Shown here: positions 5,725 through 13,322 of the stretch, one piece after another
Layout of the letters: each line of letters starts with the position of its first letter
How positions within the stretch are numbered: the first letter of the stretch is position 1
Assembly: GCA_003453215.1 (NCBI GenBank)
Contig: DMMB01000013.1
Coordinates: 1 to 19,064, forward strand
DNA: 19,064 nt
DNA from: Oscillospiraceae bacterium
GTDB taxonomy: Bacteria > Bacillota > Clostridia > Oscillospirales > Ruminococcaceae
Direction of reading: 5' to 3'
Notes under the pieces: model-generated
What the model was told of the DNA's origin: nothing
Database searches by the model: none
What the model saw: the letters and a program-made list of their open reading frames with translations, nothing else
Program-made: the position numbers and the translations under genes

Positions 5725-5749
5725 AAAAAGTCCCCGGTTAGGGGACTTT
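5725..5749 (-). terminator. Terminator of first symporter module
   Basis: On the minus strand AAAGTCCCC-TAACC-GGGGACTTTTTATTTT. The ascending arm is the last two sense codons of the symporter gene and the TAA stop lies in the loop, so the terminator overlaps the coding end. It separates this module from the SPFH operon promoter just downstream. Confidence 0.9.
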
Positions 5750-7186
5750 GGATGGGGCGAAGAAGGGAGAAAGAGTTTCGGTGCGGGGTGGGGGAGTAAG
5801 CAGGGTAGCAATGAGAGTGGCCGGGACCGATACCAGCAACGCCATCTGAATGTGGTAGATGCCAAAAGGATTTCCGAGGGCGTTCCATACAACAAAGGTG
5901 ACAGAGGAAGTGACCATGGAGGTGATGGCCCCGGCTTTATTGAACCGCCGCCAGTATAGTCCCAGGAAGAATACCCAGGCAAAGGATAACCCCAAAGCGC
6001 CCCAGGCGGGATACATCAGGAAAGCGAGGTATTCGGGCGGATTGAGCCCCCAAAATACACAAATGCCGCCAATGATGGCAACGGTAGCGCGGGCGATGGA
6101 GATACGGCGGCGCTCCGAAAGGCTCAGATGAAAGGTCTTGGTGAGGATATCGTTTTCCACTGTGGAAGCACATTGGATCAGCAGGGAATCTACAGTAGAC
6201 ATAACGGCGGCCGATAGCCCGGCCAGTGCGATTCCTGCCAGCAGCGGCGGAAGCAGGGATTGGATCATATAGTAGACCACATTATCGGCGGTATCAATTT
6301 CCGGGAAGATGATGCGCCCATACAGTCCCAGCAGAACAATGCAGATTTCCAGCACAACCACAATGGAGACAGTGATGGTAAAGCCTTGACGAAAAGCACG
6401 ACGGTTGCGGATGGAGTAAAAGCCGCGAATGTAATTGGGACCGCCCAGTGCACCGAAAAAAGTAAGCAGAATGAAGGCCGACAGGAAAGAGGGCGTAATG
6501 GGAGAGTTTTCATCCGGCCAGGAGACAAAGCCGTGGGGGAAGATCTGCTGGTACTGCAGCTGCGGCGAGGGCCCCACCCGATGGACCGAAGCGGTCAGCA
6601 GGATGATGACGCCCAGCAGGATCAAAAGGCCTTGGGCAACATCGGTATAAACAACGGCATAATAGCCGCCGAAGGAGACATACAGGAACACAATGATGCC
6701 AAAACAAATGACCGCAGCACTGTAAGAAAGCCCGGTGGTGACATTAAAAAGGATGCCAATGGCGGCAAATTGGGTTACCAGCAGCGGGACGGAAAAGGTA
6801 ATGATAAGCAGCGAAGCAATGAGACGGGCGGTGCGGCTTTCAAAGCGTTTTTCCAGAAAATCCGGGACAGTGAAAAGATTGAGATCGCGGGAGCAGGTAC
6901 AGAGTTTGCGCCCCAGCAGCCACCAGTAAAGAAAGGTCGCTGCGGTAACGGCGCTGGCGGCATAGATAAAGTAAATGCCCCACTGCCAGGCCTGGCTGAC
7001 CCAGCCGACCAGGGCCCCGGCGCTGACCAAACTGGTGGTATATACGATTCCGGCAAAGAAGCCGTTGACCTGACGGCCTGCCACATAGTAGTCAGCGGTA
7101 TTTTTGGTGCGCTGCTCTCCCAGAATGCCCAGAGCGAACATCCCGACGAAGTATACAAGTATGACAGCCTGTACAATGTAATTCAT
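5738..7186 (-). CDS. Sodium:solute symporter (SSS family), module 1
   Basis: 482 residues with about 13 membrane segments, the size of PutP/PanF-type Na+/solute symporters. Family signs are YYVAGRQVNGFFAGI in the first loop, SAGALVGWVSQAWQWG (TM2 region), TVPDFLEKRFESRTARLIAS, FGGYYAVVYTDVAQG (the SSS signature near residue 180) and VMSTVDSLLIQCASTVENDI near residue 333, where family members hold Ser/Thr ligands of the Na2 site. The substrate (amino acid, carboxylate or vitamin) cannot be read from sequence. The gene lies 37 bases after a 26-residue membrane peptide. It is clearly paralogous to the symporter at 7445-8899, arranged head to tail. A divergent two-component system lies beyond module 2 and may control it. 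Confidence 0.92.
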   Translation of the reverse strand: MNYIVQAVILVYFVGMFALGILGEQRTKNTADYYVAGRQVNGFFAGIVYTTSLVSAGALVGWVSQAWQWGIYFIYAASAVTAATFLYWWLLGRKLCTCSRDLNLFTVPDFLEKRFESRTARLIASLLIITFSVPLLVTQFAAIGILFNVTTGLSYSAAVICFGIIVFLYVSFGGYYAVVYTDVAQGLLILLGVIILLTASVHRVGPSPQLQYQQIFPHGFVSWPDENSPITPSFLSAFILLTFFGALGGPNYIRGFYSIRNRRAFRQGFTITVSIVVVLEICIVLLGLYGRIIFPEIDTADNVVYYMIQSLLPPLLAGIALAGLSAAVMSTVDSLLIQCASTVENDILTKTFHLSLSERRRISIARATVAIIGGICVFWGLNPPEYLAFLMYPAWGALGLSFAWVFFLGLYWRRFNKAGAITSMVTSSVTFVVWNALGNPFGIYHIQMALLVSVPATLIATLLTPPPRTETLSPFFAPSKVP

Positions 7187-7223
7187 AGTGCGGGTTCCTT
7201 TCCGTCATAAACCGCCGGCCGAT

Positions 7224-7304
7224 TCAGATACGGCGGCGAACCAAAAGCATGGCGACAAATACAGCAGCCTGGATGGCAATGGCTATCCACCAGCCGATCG
7301 GCAT
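7224..7304 (-). CDS. 26-residue single-pass peptide, symporter accessory type
   Basis: MPIGWWIAIAIQAAVFVAML followed by LVRRRI: a single membrane helix with a basic C-terminus. The ATG follows AAAGGAGG at 7 bases, one of the strongest ribosome sites in the window. It is homologous to the 30-residue peptide at 8941-9033, and both sit directly upstream of an SSS symporter. Very small accessory peptides accompany SSS-type and NSS-type transporters in other bacteria (for example MetS with MetP in Corynebacterium for an NSS transporter). By analogy this peptide may stabilise or assemble with the symporter; the role is inferred. Confidence 0.8.
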   Translation of the reverse strand: MPIGWWIAIAIQAAVFVAMLLVRRRI

Positions 7305-7337
7305 GGCGTTCCCTCCTTTGGCAAACAAACTACCTTT

Positions 7338-7366
7338 ATTTTCACTTTTTGCAAGGGCTTTGTCAA
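7338..7366 (-). promoter_or_regulatory. Possible promoter of symporter module 1
   Basis: On the minus strand TTGACA (7366-7361), a 17-base spacer and GAAAAT (7343-7338). The -35 is perfect and the -10 matches 4 of 6. It is just downstream of the terminator of module 2, giving module 1 its own promoter. Confidence 0.5.
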
Positions 7367-7372
7367 TAGCAC

Positions 7373-7394
7373 AAAATCCCCACGTGTGTGGGGA
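7373..7394 (-). terminator. Terminator-like hairpin after symporter module 2
   Basis: On the minus strand TCCCCAC-ACAC-GTGGGGA forms a 7-bp stem followed by TTTTG, about 50 bases after the stop of the symporter. The T-run is short, so partial readthrough into module 1 is possible. Confidence 0.6.
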
Positions 7395-7444
7395 CTTTGC
7401 ACCAATATTGAGGGGGTCAAACACCATATGGAATGGTGAGAAGA

Positions 7445-8899
7445 TTACTTGGCTTTTACCTTGGCCGGGAAAAACTTTTCGAGTGTTTCGGCCGAGGTGG
7501 GTTTGGTGCTGTAAGTCACAATAAGGGTGACGATAATCAGCGAGATCAGGCCGATCTGGATGGGCGCAAGGCCCAGAGGGGACCAGCCGGTGGCAGAACC
7601 GATGAGGAACATACCAGCACCTGCTACCATGCCGGCGCAGACACCGGGGGCATTGAGACGTTTCCAATACAGACCGCCATAGAAGCAAAGCGCGAAGGAG
7701 AGACCCAGAATACCCCAGGCGGGATACATCAGCAGAGCCAGCATTTCGGGAGGATTGAGGCCCCAAACGATGGAAATGGCACCGATGACGAGCACAGTGA
7801 TGCGTGCAACGGTCATGCGCTGTTTTTCATTAAGATTTTTATTGAAGGTGCGGACAAGAATATCATTTTCCACGGTGGAAGCGCACATCAGCAGCAGGCC
7901 ATCCATGGTGGACATCATAGCGGCTGCCAGCGCTGCCAGCACCAGACCGCCCAGGACAGGAGGCAGCAGACTATCGATCATCATAAATACGGTCTGATCC
8001 GGGGAGGCCAGGTCGGGGAACAGAACCTTGCCGCACAGGCCAATGACGATGATGCAGACTTCGATAACACAGACGATACTCATAATCATGGTAAAGCCGC
8101 GTTTCTGCTCCTTCGGGCCTTTCAGGGAATAGAAGCCCTTGATGTAGTTGGGGGCACCCAGCGCTCCAAAGAAGTTGTTCATCAGTACGGCAATAAAGGC
8201 AGTGGATGTAAGCGCGCTGCCGGTGGTGGGCCAGCTGACGGCGCCAACGGGATTAGCGGCGGCGTAGGCTTCGCCCAGGTTGCCACCTACCGCAATGAGT
8301 GCGGTGATGACCAGTGCAGCGATACCGAACAGCATCAGGCCACCCTGAACAGCATCGGTGTAAACCACGGCAAAGTATCCGCCAAAGGCAACATAGACAA
8401 ACACGATGACGCCGAAGAGAATAACAGCTGCTTTGTAATCGATGCCGGTGACCATATTGAGCAGCAGACCGGCCGCTTTGAACTGAGAAACCATGAGGGG
8501 GACAGTGAAGATGAGCAGGATAAGCCCGGCAATCAGGCGGGCAGTGCGGCTTTCAAAACGGGCCTCCAGAAAGTCCGGGACCGTCAGCAGATCCAACTTT
8601 TTGGAAAGGCGCATAACTTTGCCGGAAAGCAGCCGCCAGCAGATGTAGGTGGCGATGGTGACAGCGCACCCCGCAAAGATGAACCATACGCCGTAGCTGG
8701 AGGCTTGGCCGGTCCAGCCCACCAGGGCGCCGGCGCTGACCAGACTGGACATATACACCAGCGCAGTAATAACGCCGCCCAGGCCGCGGCCTGCAACATA
8801 ATAGTCAGTAACAGTTTTCGATTTCCGATTGGCAATCAGTCCGATGATAGACATCGCGACAAAATAGGCAATCAGAATAATGAGAATTGTCCATTTCAT
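7445..8899 (-). CDS. Sodium:solute symporter (SSS family), module 2
   Basis: 484 residues and about 13 membrane segments. Same landmarks as the module 1 paralogue: YYVAGRGLGGVITAL, SAGALVGWTGQASSYG, TVPDFLEARFESRTARLIAG, FGGYFAVVYTDAVQG (SSS signature), MMSTMDGLLLMCASTVENDI and NPPEMLALLMYPAWGILGLSFA. It should import a solute with Na+; the substrate is unknown. The start has GAGG 9 bases upstream. The gene follows its 30-residue accessory peptide by 41 bases. The region between the peptide promoter and the divergent kinase gene holds repeats that may be regulator sites. The two symporters probably arose by duplication of the peptide-plus-symporter unit. Confidence 0.92.
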   Translation of the reverse strand: MKWTILIILIAYFVAMSIIGLIANRKSKTVTDYYVAGRGLGGVITALVYMSSLVSAGALVGWTGQASSYGVWFIFAGCAVTIATYICWRLLSGKVMRLSKKLDLLTVPDFLEARFESRTARLIAGLILLIFTVPLMVSQFKAAGLLLNMVTGIDYKAAVILFGVIVFVYVAFGGYFAVVYTDAVQGGLMLFGIAALVITALIAVGGNLGEAYAAANPVGAVSWPTTGSALTSTAFIAVLMNNFFGALGAPNYIKGFYSLKGPKEQKRGFTMIMSIVCVIEVCIIVIGLCGKVLFPDLASPDQTVFMMIDSLLPPVLGGLVLAALAAAMMSTMDGLLLMCASTVENDILVRTFNKNLNEKQRMTVARITVLVIGAISIVWGLNPPEMLALLMYPAWGILGLSFALCFYGGLYWKRLNAPGVCAGMVAGAGMFLIGSATGWSPLGLAPIQIGLISLIIVTLIVTYSTKPTSAETLEKFFPAKVKAK

Positions 8900-8940
8900 T
8901 TTACATTACCTCTTCTTTTCTTCATCGTTATTAGGAATGG

Positions 8941-9033
8941 TTAATCATCCTCTGTGATCTTGTTCCTTCCGATTAGCATAAGAACAAAAACGAGGGCCTG
9001 TATTCCTACTGCGATCCAAAATCCGGCTGGCAT
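8941..9033 (-). CDS. 30-residue single-pass peptide, symporter accessory type
   Basis: MPAGFWIAVGIQALVFVLML then IGRNKITEDD: one membrane helix followed by a short polar tail. It aligns without gaps over its first 20 residues to the peptide at 7224-7304 (shared MP, G, WIA, IQA, VFV, ML). The ATG follows AGGAGG at 7 bases. It is the first gene of module 2. Presumed partner of the symporter at 7445-8899; inferred from pairing in both modules. Confidence 0.8.
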   Translation of the reverse strand: MPAGFWIAVGIQALVFVLMLIGRNKITEDD

Positions 9034-9102
9034 AACAAAACCTCCTTTTCTAAAAGCCCCGTATGGGGCAAATTCAGACGCACCGGATGGTCTGTACCTA
9101 CG

Positions 9103-9131
9103 ATTATAGCGGGAAAAGAAGCAATAAAAAA
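9103..9131 (-). promoter_or_regulatory. Probable promoter of symporter module 2, weak -35
   Basis: A perfect TATAAT lies on the minus strand at 9108-9103, 69 bases before the peptide start. The -35 position holds only TTTTTT. A perfect -10 with a poor -35 is typical of activator-dependent promoters and fits control by the divergent AraC-type response regulator; that control is inferred. Confidence 0.5.
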
Positions 9132-9199
9132 TGTTAACTTTTGTGCAGTTGATACTCTTTTTTGACGAATAAAGTGAGAATATCAGGCAGATCGACAAT

Positions 9200-9216
9200 G
9201 AAAACAGTCGGATTTA
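9200..9216 (+). promoter_or_regulatory. 17-bp direct repeat, copy 1, possible regulator site
   Basis: GAAAACAGTCGGATTTA, identical to the copy at 9261-9277, with starts 61 bases apart (close to six helical turns). Each copy is followed after 12-13 bases by TTCTTTT. It lies between the divergent promoters of symporter module 2 and the two-component genes, where the response regulator would be expected to bind. Confidence 0.6.
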
Positions 9217-9260
9217 GCACAAAGGGTGTTCTTTTCTTTCCGCAGAGGAGTAAAATGGGT

Positions 9261-9277
9261 GAAAACAGTCGGATTTA
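9261..9277 (+). promoter_or_regulatory. 17-bp direct repeat, copy 2, possible regulator site
   Basis: Exact second copy of GAAAACAGTCGGATTTA, ending 38 bases before the -35 of the two-component promoter, a position suited to activation or autoregulation. An open reading through this stretch has no good ribosome site and is not taken as a gene. Confidence 0.6.
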
Positions 9278-9315
9278 TGGGGGAAAACGGTTCTTTTGTG
9301 GCTTTGGTGGGTGCT

Positions 9316-9344
9316 TTGCAATTTGATGGGAAGGAGATTATAAT
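9316..9344 (+). promoter_or_regulatory. Promoter of two-component operon
   Basis: TTGCAA (9316-9321), a 17-base spacer and a perfect TATAAT (9339-9344), 47 bases upstream of the kinase start. Confidence 0.8.
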
Positions 9345-9391
9345 AAAACAAACAGAAAGAATGAGCCCCAAGAGACAGGCGGAGGACAGCG

Positions 9392-9787
9392 ATGGAAGAA
9401 GGAAATGCAAAATCTCTGGTGAGAAAACTGTCGGTAAAAAACCGCATTACGCTGATGGTAATTCTGATATCGGTATTTCCAATCCTGATCATCAGCATTT
9501 TTTCTTATGCCAAGGCCTTTATTTCGGTTCGGCAGACAGCGCGGGCCTTTGCAGCCCAGACGTTAGTCTCGGTGGAGCGTTCCCTTACGGATCTGGCGCA
9601 GCCGGCCATGCTGCTGGATGATGGGGCAGCGGTCATTCAGACGGAAATGGTTAAATCAGAGCCGACCAGGTTGTTTCGGCAGGAGGTATGGCGCTATTTG
9701 GCCGGGGTAACGGTACTCCAGCAGGATGGAACGGTATGCAGCCACACAGGGGAAGAAATGCAGATAGCCGCAGAGTCTGGAAAATAG
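9392..9787 (+). CDS. YesM-like sensor kinase, N-terminal part ending at in-frame TAG
   Basis: 131 residues that form the N-terminal part of a YesM-type histidine kinase. The ATG follows GGAGG at 6 bases. A basic stretch (KSLVRKLSVKNR) precedes a membrane helix at about 20-41, then an extracytoplasmic sensor region begins (SVRQTARAFAAQTLVSVERSL, typical of the juxtamembrane helix of such sensors). The frame stops at TAG (9785-9787) within the sensor domain and continues open in the same frame to 11041, so the gene looks like one 550-codon kinase with a single nonsense codon. No other complete gene called here ends in TAG. Possible readings are a recent nonsense mutation, a sequencing error, or readthrough; see findings. 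Confidence 0.8.
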   Translation: MEEGNAKSLVRKLSVKNRITLMVILISVFPILIISIFSYAKAFISVRQTARAFAAQTLVSVERSLTDLAQPAMLLDDGAAVIQTEMVKSEPTRLFRQEVWRYLAGVTVLQQDGTVCSHTGEEMQIAAESGK

Positions 9788-9820
9788 AGGATTGTGGAAA
9801 ATGAAACGGGAGAGCAGCGG

Positions 9821-11041
9821 ATGGCAGCGGCATGGCGCGTGACCGATGAGAACGGGAACGTCTATACAGTACAGGCGGTGTTTCTGCCGCAGATGTTTAT
9901 GCGCCTGCTGAATATCTACGATACCGGGAGCTATAATCGACTGGTGCTGGTGGATCGTTCCGGCAGCCTGCTGACCGATGACGGAACACCGCTGACGGTT
10001 CTGGAAAAGGAAGTAATCCGGCAGATTGAATTTGAGACAACCGGAGAGCCAATTTGTCCCCGGGAAGAGCGCAGCAGTTTTCTGTGTTACCTTACGGTGC
10101 CGGCACTGGAAGCGACATTGGTATTTATAGCACCCTACACCGAAATGATGAAACCGCTGCAAAGCATTTTCTTTGGAACACTGTTTGGAACAATTCTGTT
10201 GCTGAATTTTTCGATGATTGTGATTGATTCCATTGATCGGCCAATGAACGCGCTGGTAAAATCCTTTGGCAACGCGGCGCGGATGAACTTTGCGGTTGTA
10301 CAGTCCGATGAGAGCCAGGATGAATTGGGTATTTTAAATCAGGCTTTTAATGAGATATGCGAGGAAATGAGGGAAGCCCTGAATAAGGTGGAAAAGGAGC
10401 AAGCGGAAAAACGCCGGGCAGAGATCCGGATGCTGCAGGCCCAGATTAATCCGCACTTTCTTTTTAATACACTGGATAGCCTGCGGTTTACCTCTATGAT
10501 GAACAATGTGCCGGTTGTTTCCGAGGGATTGGCAGCGCTTTCTCATTTGCTGCGCAGTTCTATTCTAAAGGATAATTCCTACACCCCGCTGCAAAGAGAG
10601 CAGCAAACGGTGGAGGATTATCTGACCTTGCAGCGGATCCGCAGCTGTGAAACGATTATATTGAAAACCGATATGACCGAGGAAGCCGCAAAGGCCAGTG
10701 TAATGCGCCTGCTGCTGCAGCCTATTGTGGAAAATGCCGTTATTCACGGGATAAAGGAAAATATTCCATTGACCATCCGGCTGAATGCCTGGGTGCAGGA
10801 GGGGACACTGAATATCATCATCACCGATGATGGAAAAGGTTTTGACCCGGAAAAAGCAGGCGAGGACGGCGTGCCAAAAAGCAGCAAGATGAGCGGCATT
10901 GGCCTGCACAATGTAAAGGACCGCCTGTACCTGGCCTATAAGGATAGACAAAGCTTTGCCATAAACAGTGTGCAGGGACAGGGGACCGAAGCGAAGATGA
11001 CAATGCCCTATACCGAGTGGAAGGAGGAGAGCGATGTATAA
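9821..11041 (+). CDS. YesM-like sensor kinase, catalytic part after the TAG
   Basis: Continuation of the kinase in the same frame. It contains the rest of the sensor region, a second membrane helix (QSIFFGTLFGTILLLNFSMIV), a HAMP-like linker, the His_kinase segment QINPHFLFNTLDSLRF with the phosphorylated His at residue 355 of the whole frame, and the ATPase N-box PIVENAVIHGI, DDGKGFD and GIGLHNVKDRL. If translated separately, ATG 9821 is best supported (GGGAG 8 bases upstream); GTG 9794 has a ribosome site too close. Such a product would lack the first membrane helix and should not sense normally. The His-family kinase would phosphorylate the response regulator encoded next, with which it overlaps by 8 bases. 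Confidence 0.85.
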   Translation: MAAAWRVTDENGNVYTVQAVFLPQMFMRLLNIYDTGSYNRLVLVDRSGSLLTDDGTPLTVLEKEVIRQIEFETTGEPICPREERSSFLCYLTVPALEATLVFIAPYTEMMKPLQSIFFGTLFGTILLLNFSMIVIDSIDRPMNALVKSFGNAARMNFAVVQSDESQDELGILNQAFNEICEEMREALNKVEKEQAEKRRAEIRMLQAQINPHFLFNTLDSLRFTSMMNNVPVVSEGLAALSHLLRSSILKDNSYTPLQREQQTVEDYLTLQRIRSCETIILKTDMTEEAAKASVMRLLLQPIVENAVIHGIKENIPLTIRLNAWVQEGTLNIIITDDGKGFDPEKAGEDGVPKSSKMSGIGLHNVKDRLYLAYKDRQSFAINSVQGQGTEAKMTMPYTEWKEESDV

Positions 11042-12581
11042 GGCCATTTTGGTGGATGATGAGAAGATCGTTCGTCTGGCATTAAAGACCATTGTGGACT
11101 GGGCCGCGCTGGGGTATACGGTGACCGGCAGCTATAGCAGTGCCAAGACGGCCCTGCAGGAGATAGAGGATGACCCGCCGGATCTCATTATCACGGATAT
11201 TAAAATGCCGGATATGGATGGTTTGCAGTTTATCCAGCGGGTACGGCAGCAGAACCGGGAGTGCGAGATTATTGTGCTTACCAATCACGAAAATTTTTCC
11301 TACGCGGTAGAGGCCATCCGCTTGGGGGTGATGGATTATGTGGTGAAAACCGATATTTCACCGGATTCCTTAACGACGCTGCTGCAAAAGGCAGCAGAAC
11401 GACTGGAAGAGAAGACCCGGACGGAAGCGGCTCCCATCATGGCTATGGCGGAAGGCGATTTCCATGAGATGAGGCAAGCGGCACAGGGGCTGCCGGTGGG
11501 AGAAAATCGCTTTTCGGAGCCATATGCGATCTGTCTGGCCTTTTTGGATCGTCCGGAAAATAAAAATAGGCGAAATGATCTGGGATTCTATAACCTTCTA
11601 TGCGAAAAGCTGGGCCGACCGGCCGCTACATTGATCCAGCTGGGGCCGGATCAGACAGCGATTGTGCTGATGCCGGGCGAATTGGAGTCACTCGAGCGGG
11701 AAGCTCCGGCATTTTGCCACCGGATCAGCGGCTTTTGCCGGGCCTACCTGAACCGACCATGCGGCTTCCTTCTCTCGGAGCAATTTGCGGAGAGCGGGGG
11801 ATTTTTGCGGGAGCTGGAGCGCTGCCGCAATGCAATCCCCTATGTGGTTTTTCATGGAACGGGCCGTCTGACCCGCGCGGCGGCGCTGCGGCAGCTTTCC
11901 CCGGAGGAAGTGCCGGTGCAGATGATTTGCCGACAGCTGAGCGATCGACTGGAAAAGAAGGATTATGCCGGTGCACAGGAGCTGTTTTCCGCCTTTGGGC
12001 GAGGGAAAGAACTGCGGGCGGCCGCCCCGGGCCCGGCGGCGCGCGCTATGCAAAGTCTGGGCTTGACGGCACTGCTGGATTGCTCCGCATACCTGGGGGA
12101 GGAAGAACGCAAAGCCCTGTGGGAGCAGCTAAGACGCTGCCGCAGCGTAGATGACTATGAGGCACACCTTGGCTTGGTGATCCAACAGATGGAACGCTTT
12201 GAACGGAAAAAGGCGGCGCTGCTGTGCAAAAAGGAAATGGCGCAGATTGTACAGTATATCGAAGAAAACCTTTCCCAGCACATTTCCCTGGAAATGATAA
12301 GTGAAACGGTACATATGACCGAAAACTATGTCAGCAGGCTTTTTAAGAGCGAAAGCGGCATGAATGTCGTAGGCTATATCAATATGGAAAAGATGGAGCA
12401 GGCCCGCAGAATTCTTTCCCGGCCGGAAAGTACGGTGCGCATGGTGGCGGGGGAACTGGGGTATTACGAATCCAGCTATTTTATTAAGTTATTCCGTAAA
12501 ACATACGGGATAGGCCCCGGGGAGTATAAAAAGTTTGCCGAGGATCGGCAGACGTCCTCTCTGCTGAAAACAGAAGAATAA
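11034..12581 (+). CDS. YesN-like response regulator with AraC-type DNA-binding domain
   Basis: 515 residues. The receiver domain (1-120) has acidic residues D8, D9 and E10, the phosphorylated Asp at D55 (LIITDIKMPDMDG), T83 in VLTNHENFSYA and K105 in VVKTDI. A middle region of about 280 residues has no family I recognise. The last ~100 residues form two helix-turn-helix units of AraC type (EENLSQHISLEMISETVHM and MVAGELGYYESSYFIKLFRKTYG). The ATG follows AAGGAGG at 7 bases and lies inside the end of the kinase gene, so the two are coupled. It probably binds the 17-bp repeats upstream of its operon and could activate the divergent symporter modules; targets are inferred from position. Confidence 0.92.
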   Translation: MYKAILVDDEKIVRLALKTIVDWAALGYTVTGSYSSAKTALQEIEDDPPDLIITDIKMPDMDGLQFIQRVRQQNRECEIIVLTNHENFSYAVEAIRLGVMDYVVKTDISPDSLTTLLQKAAERLEEKTRTEAAPIMAMAEGDFHEMRQAAQGLPVGENRFSEPYAICLAFLDRPENKNRRNDLGFYNLLCEKLGRPAATLIQLGPDQTAIVLMPGELESLEREAPAFCHRISGFCRAYLNRPCGFLLSEQFAESGGFLRELERCRNAIPYVVFHGTGRLTRAAALRQLSPEEVPVQMICRQLSDRLEKKDYAGAQELFSAFGRGKELRAAAPGPAARAMQSLGLTALLDCSAYLGEEERKALWEQLRRCRSVDDYEAHLGLVIQQMERFERKKAALLCKKEMAQIVQYIEENLSQHISLEMISETVHMTENYVSRLFKSESGMNVVGYINMEKMEQARRILSRPESTVRMVAGELGYYESSYFIKLFRKTYGIGPGEYKKFAEDRQTSSLLKTEE

Positions 12582-12585
12582 AAAA

Positions 12586-12617
12586 AGAGCGAAGCCCGGT
12601 GCGGACTTCGCTCTTTT
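12586..12617. terminator. Bidirectional terminator between regulator and PII genes
   Basis: AGAGCGAAG pairs with CTTCGCTCT around an 11-base loop, with TTTT after the plus-strand stem and a run of seven T on the minus strand. It serves the two-component operon and the converging DUF1538-PII operon. Confidence 0.9.
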
Positions 12618-12647
12618 GATTAATTTATAGATATAGCTGCGGTTGGT

Positions 12648-13322
12648 TCAGGTAATGGAATCTTCCATCAGTCCAAAGCCGGCTACTTCGCTGACGGGTA
12701 GCGAGAACAGGATGGCGCCGGCTTCACTATCGGGGCCGGCCTGGTGCAGGATCGACTGCATGATAGCGGCTTTGCGATCGCTCTGTGCGACCATCAGGAT
12801 GACTTCTTTTTCGGCGGCGATGGAAACGTTGTAGAACTTTTGGGGATTCTGACTGCCGGTTCCTTTGCCGTGTAATACGGTACCGCCGGTAGCGCCTGCT
12901 GCGCGGGCGGCATTCATCACCTGGTCGGTGCGGCCCTCATTGGCCACAATGACAATCAATTCATATTTATCGTTCAATTCTGGTGTATAACGGGCGGGTT
13001 GCTGCTCGCCATTATTGAGATACGCCAAGGTTTTTCCTCCTCCCACGCTTTTGATTGGGACAGCGACGACAATGCCGTGACCCGGAATACCAATATAAAG
13101 TTGCTGGCGCATTTCCCGGATAAACTGCTTTGTTTTTTCGGGATTTGCTACGGTCATAATAATTCGTTTTTCGGTGGATTCAATTCCCAAAAGATCCAGC
13201 ATACTTTTGGCCGCGGTGCCATGCCCCAGCATGGTAACGGTCTGCGGCAGATCCATCGCGGCGGAGATATCGCAGACGCGCTCCATCACACCGGGATTGA
13301 CAACCGAGATCAGATAATTCAT
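12648..13322 (-). CDS. Tandem PII-like regulatory protein, partner of DUF1538
   Basis: 224 residues made of two PII-like (GlnB-fold) domains, about 1-105 and 112-224. The first has KRIIMTVANPEKTKQFIREMRQQLYIGIPGHGIVVAVPI and a GGGKTLAYL stretch; the second has DKYELIVIVANEGRTDQVMNAARAAGATGGTVLHGKG, the usual PII beta-alpha-beta start. PII proteins bind nucleotides or small effectors and regulate transporters. The ATG at 13322 follows GGAGGT at 9 bases and overlaps the DUF1538 stop as ATGA, so coupling is likely and the GTG 6 codons upstream is not needed. The canonical uridylylated T-loop Tyr cannot be recognised. The likely job, inferred from pairing, is to gate the DUF1538 protein. Confidence 0.85.
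   Translation of the reverse strand: MNYLISVVNPGVMERVCDISAAMDLPQTVTMLGHGTAAKSMLDLLGIESTEKRIIMTVANPEKTKQFIREMRQQLYIGIPGHGIVVAVPIKSVGGGKTLAYLNNGEQQPARYTPELNDKYELIVIVANEGRTDQVMNAARAAGATGGTVLHGKGTGSQNPQKFYNVSIAAEKEVILMVAQSDRKAAIMQSILHQAGPDSEAGAILFSLPVSEVAGFGLMEDSIT

Noticed and set aside
7433..8944. 503-residue plus-strand ORF
   Set aside because: Shadow of the module 2 symporter, composed of Asp/Gly/His/Gln-rich antisense sequence with no membrane or domain pattern.
9226..9621. 131-residue plus-strand ORF over the two-component promoter
   Set aside because: It covers the direct repeat and promoter and then runs out of frame through the kinase gene; no ribosome site or domain.
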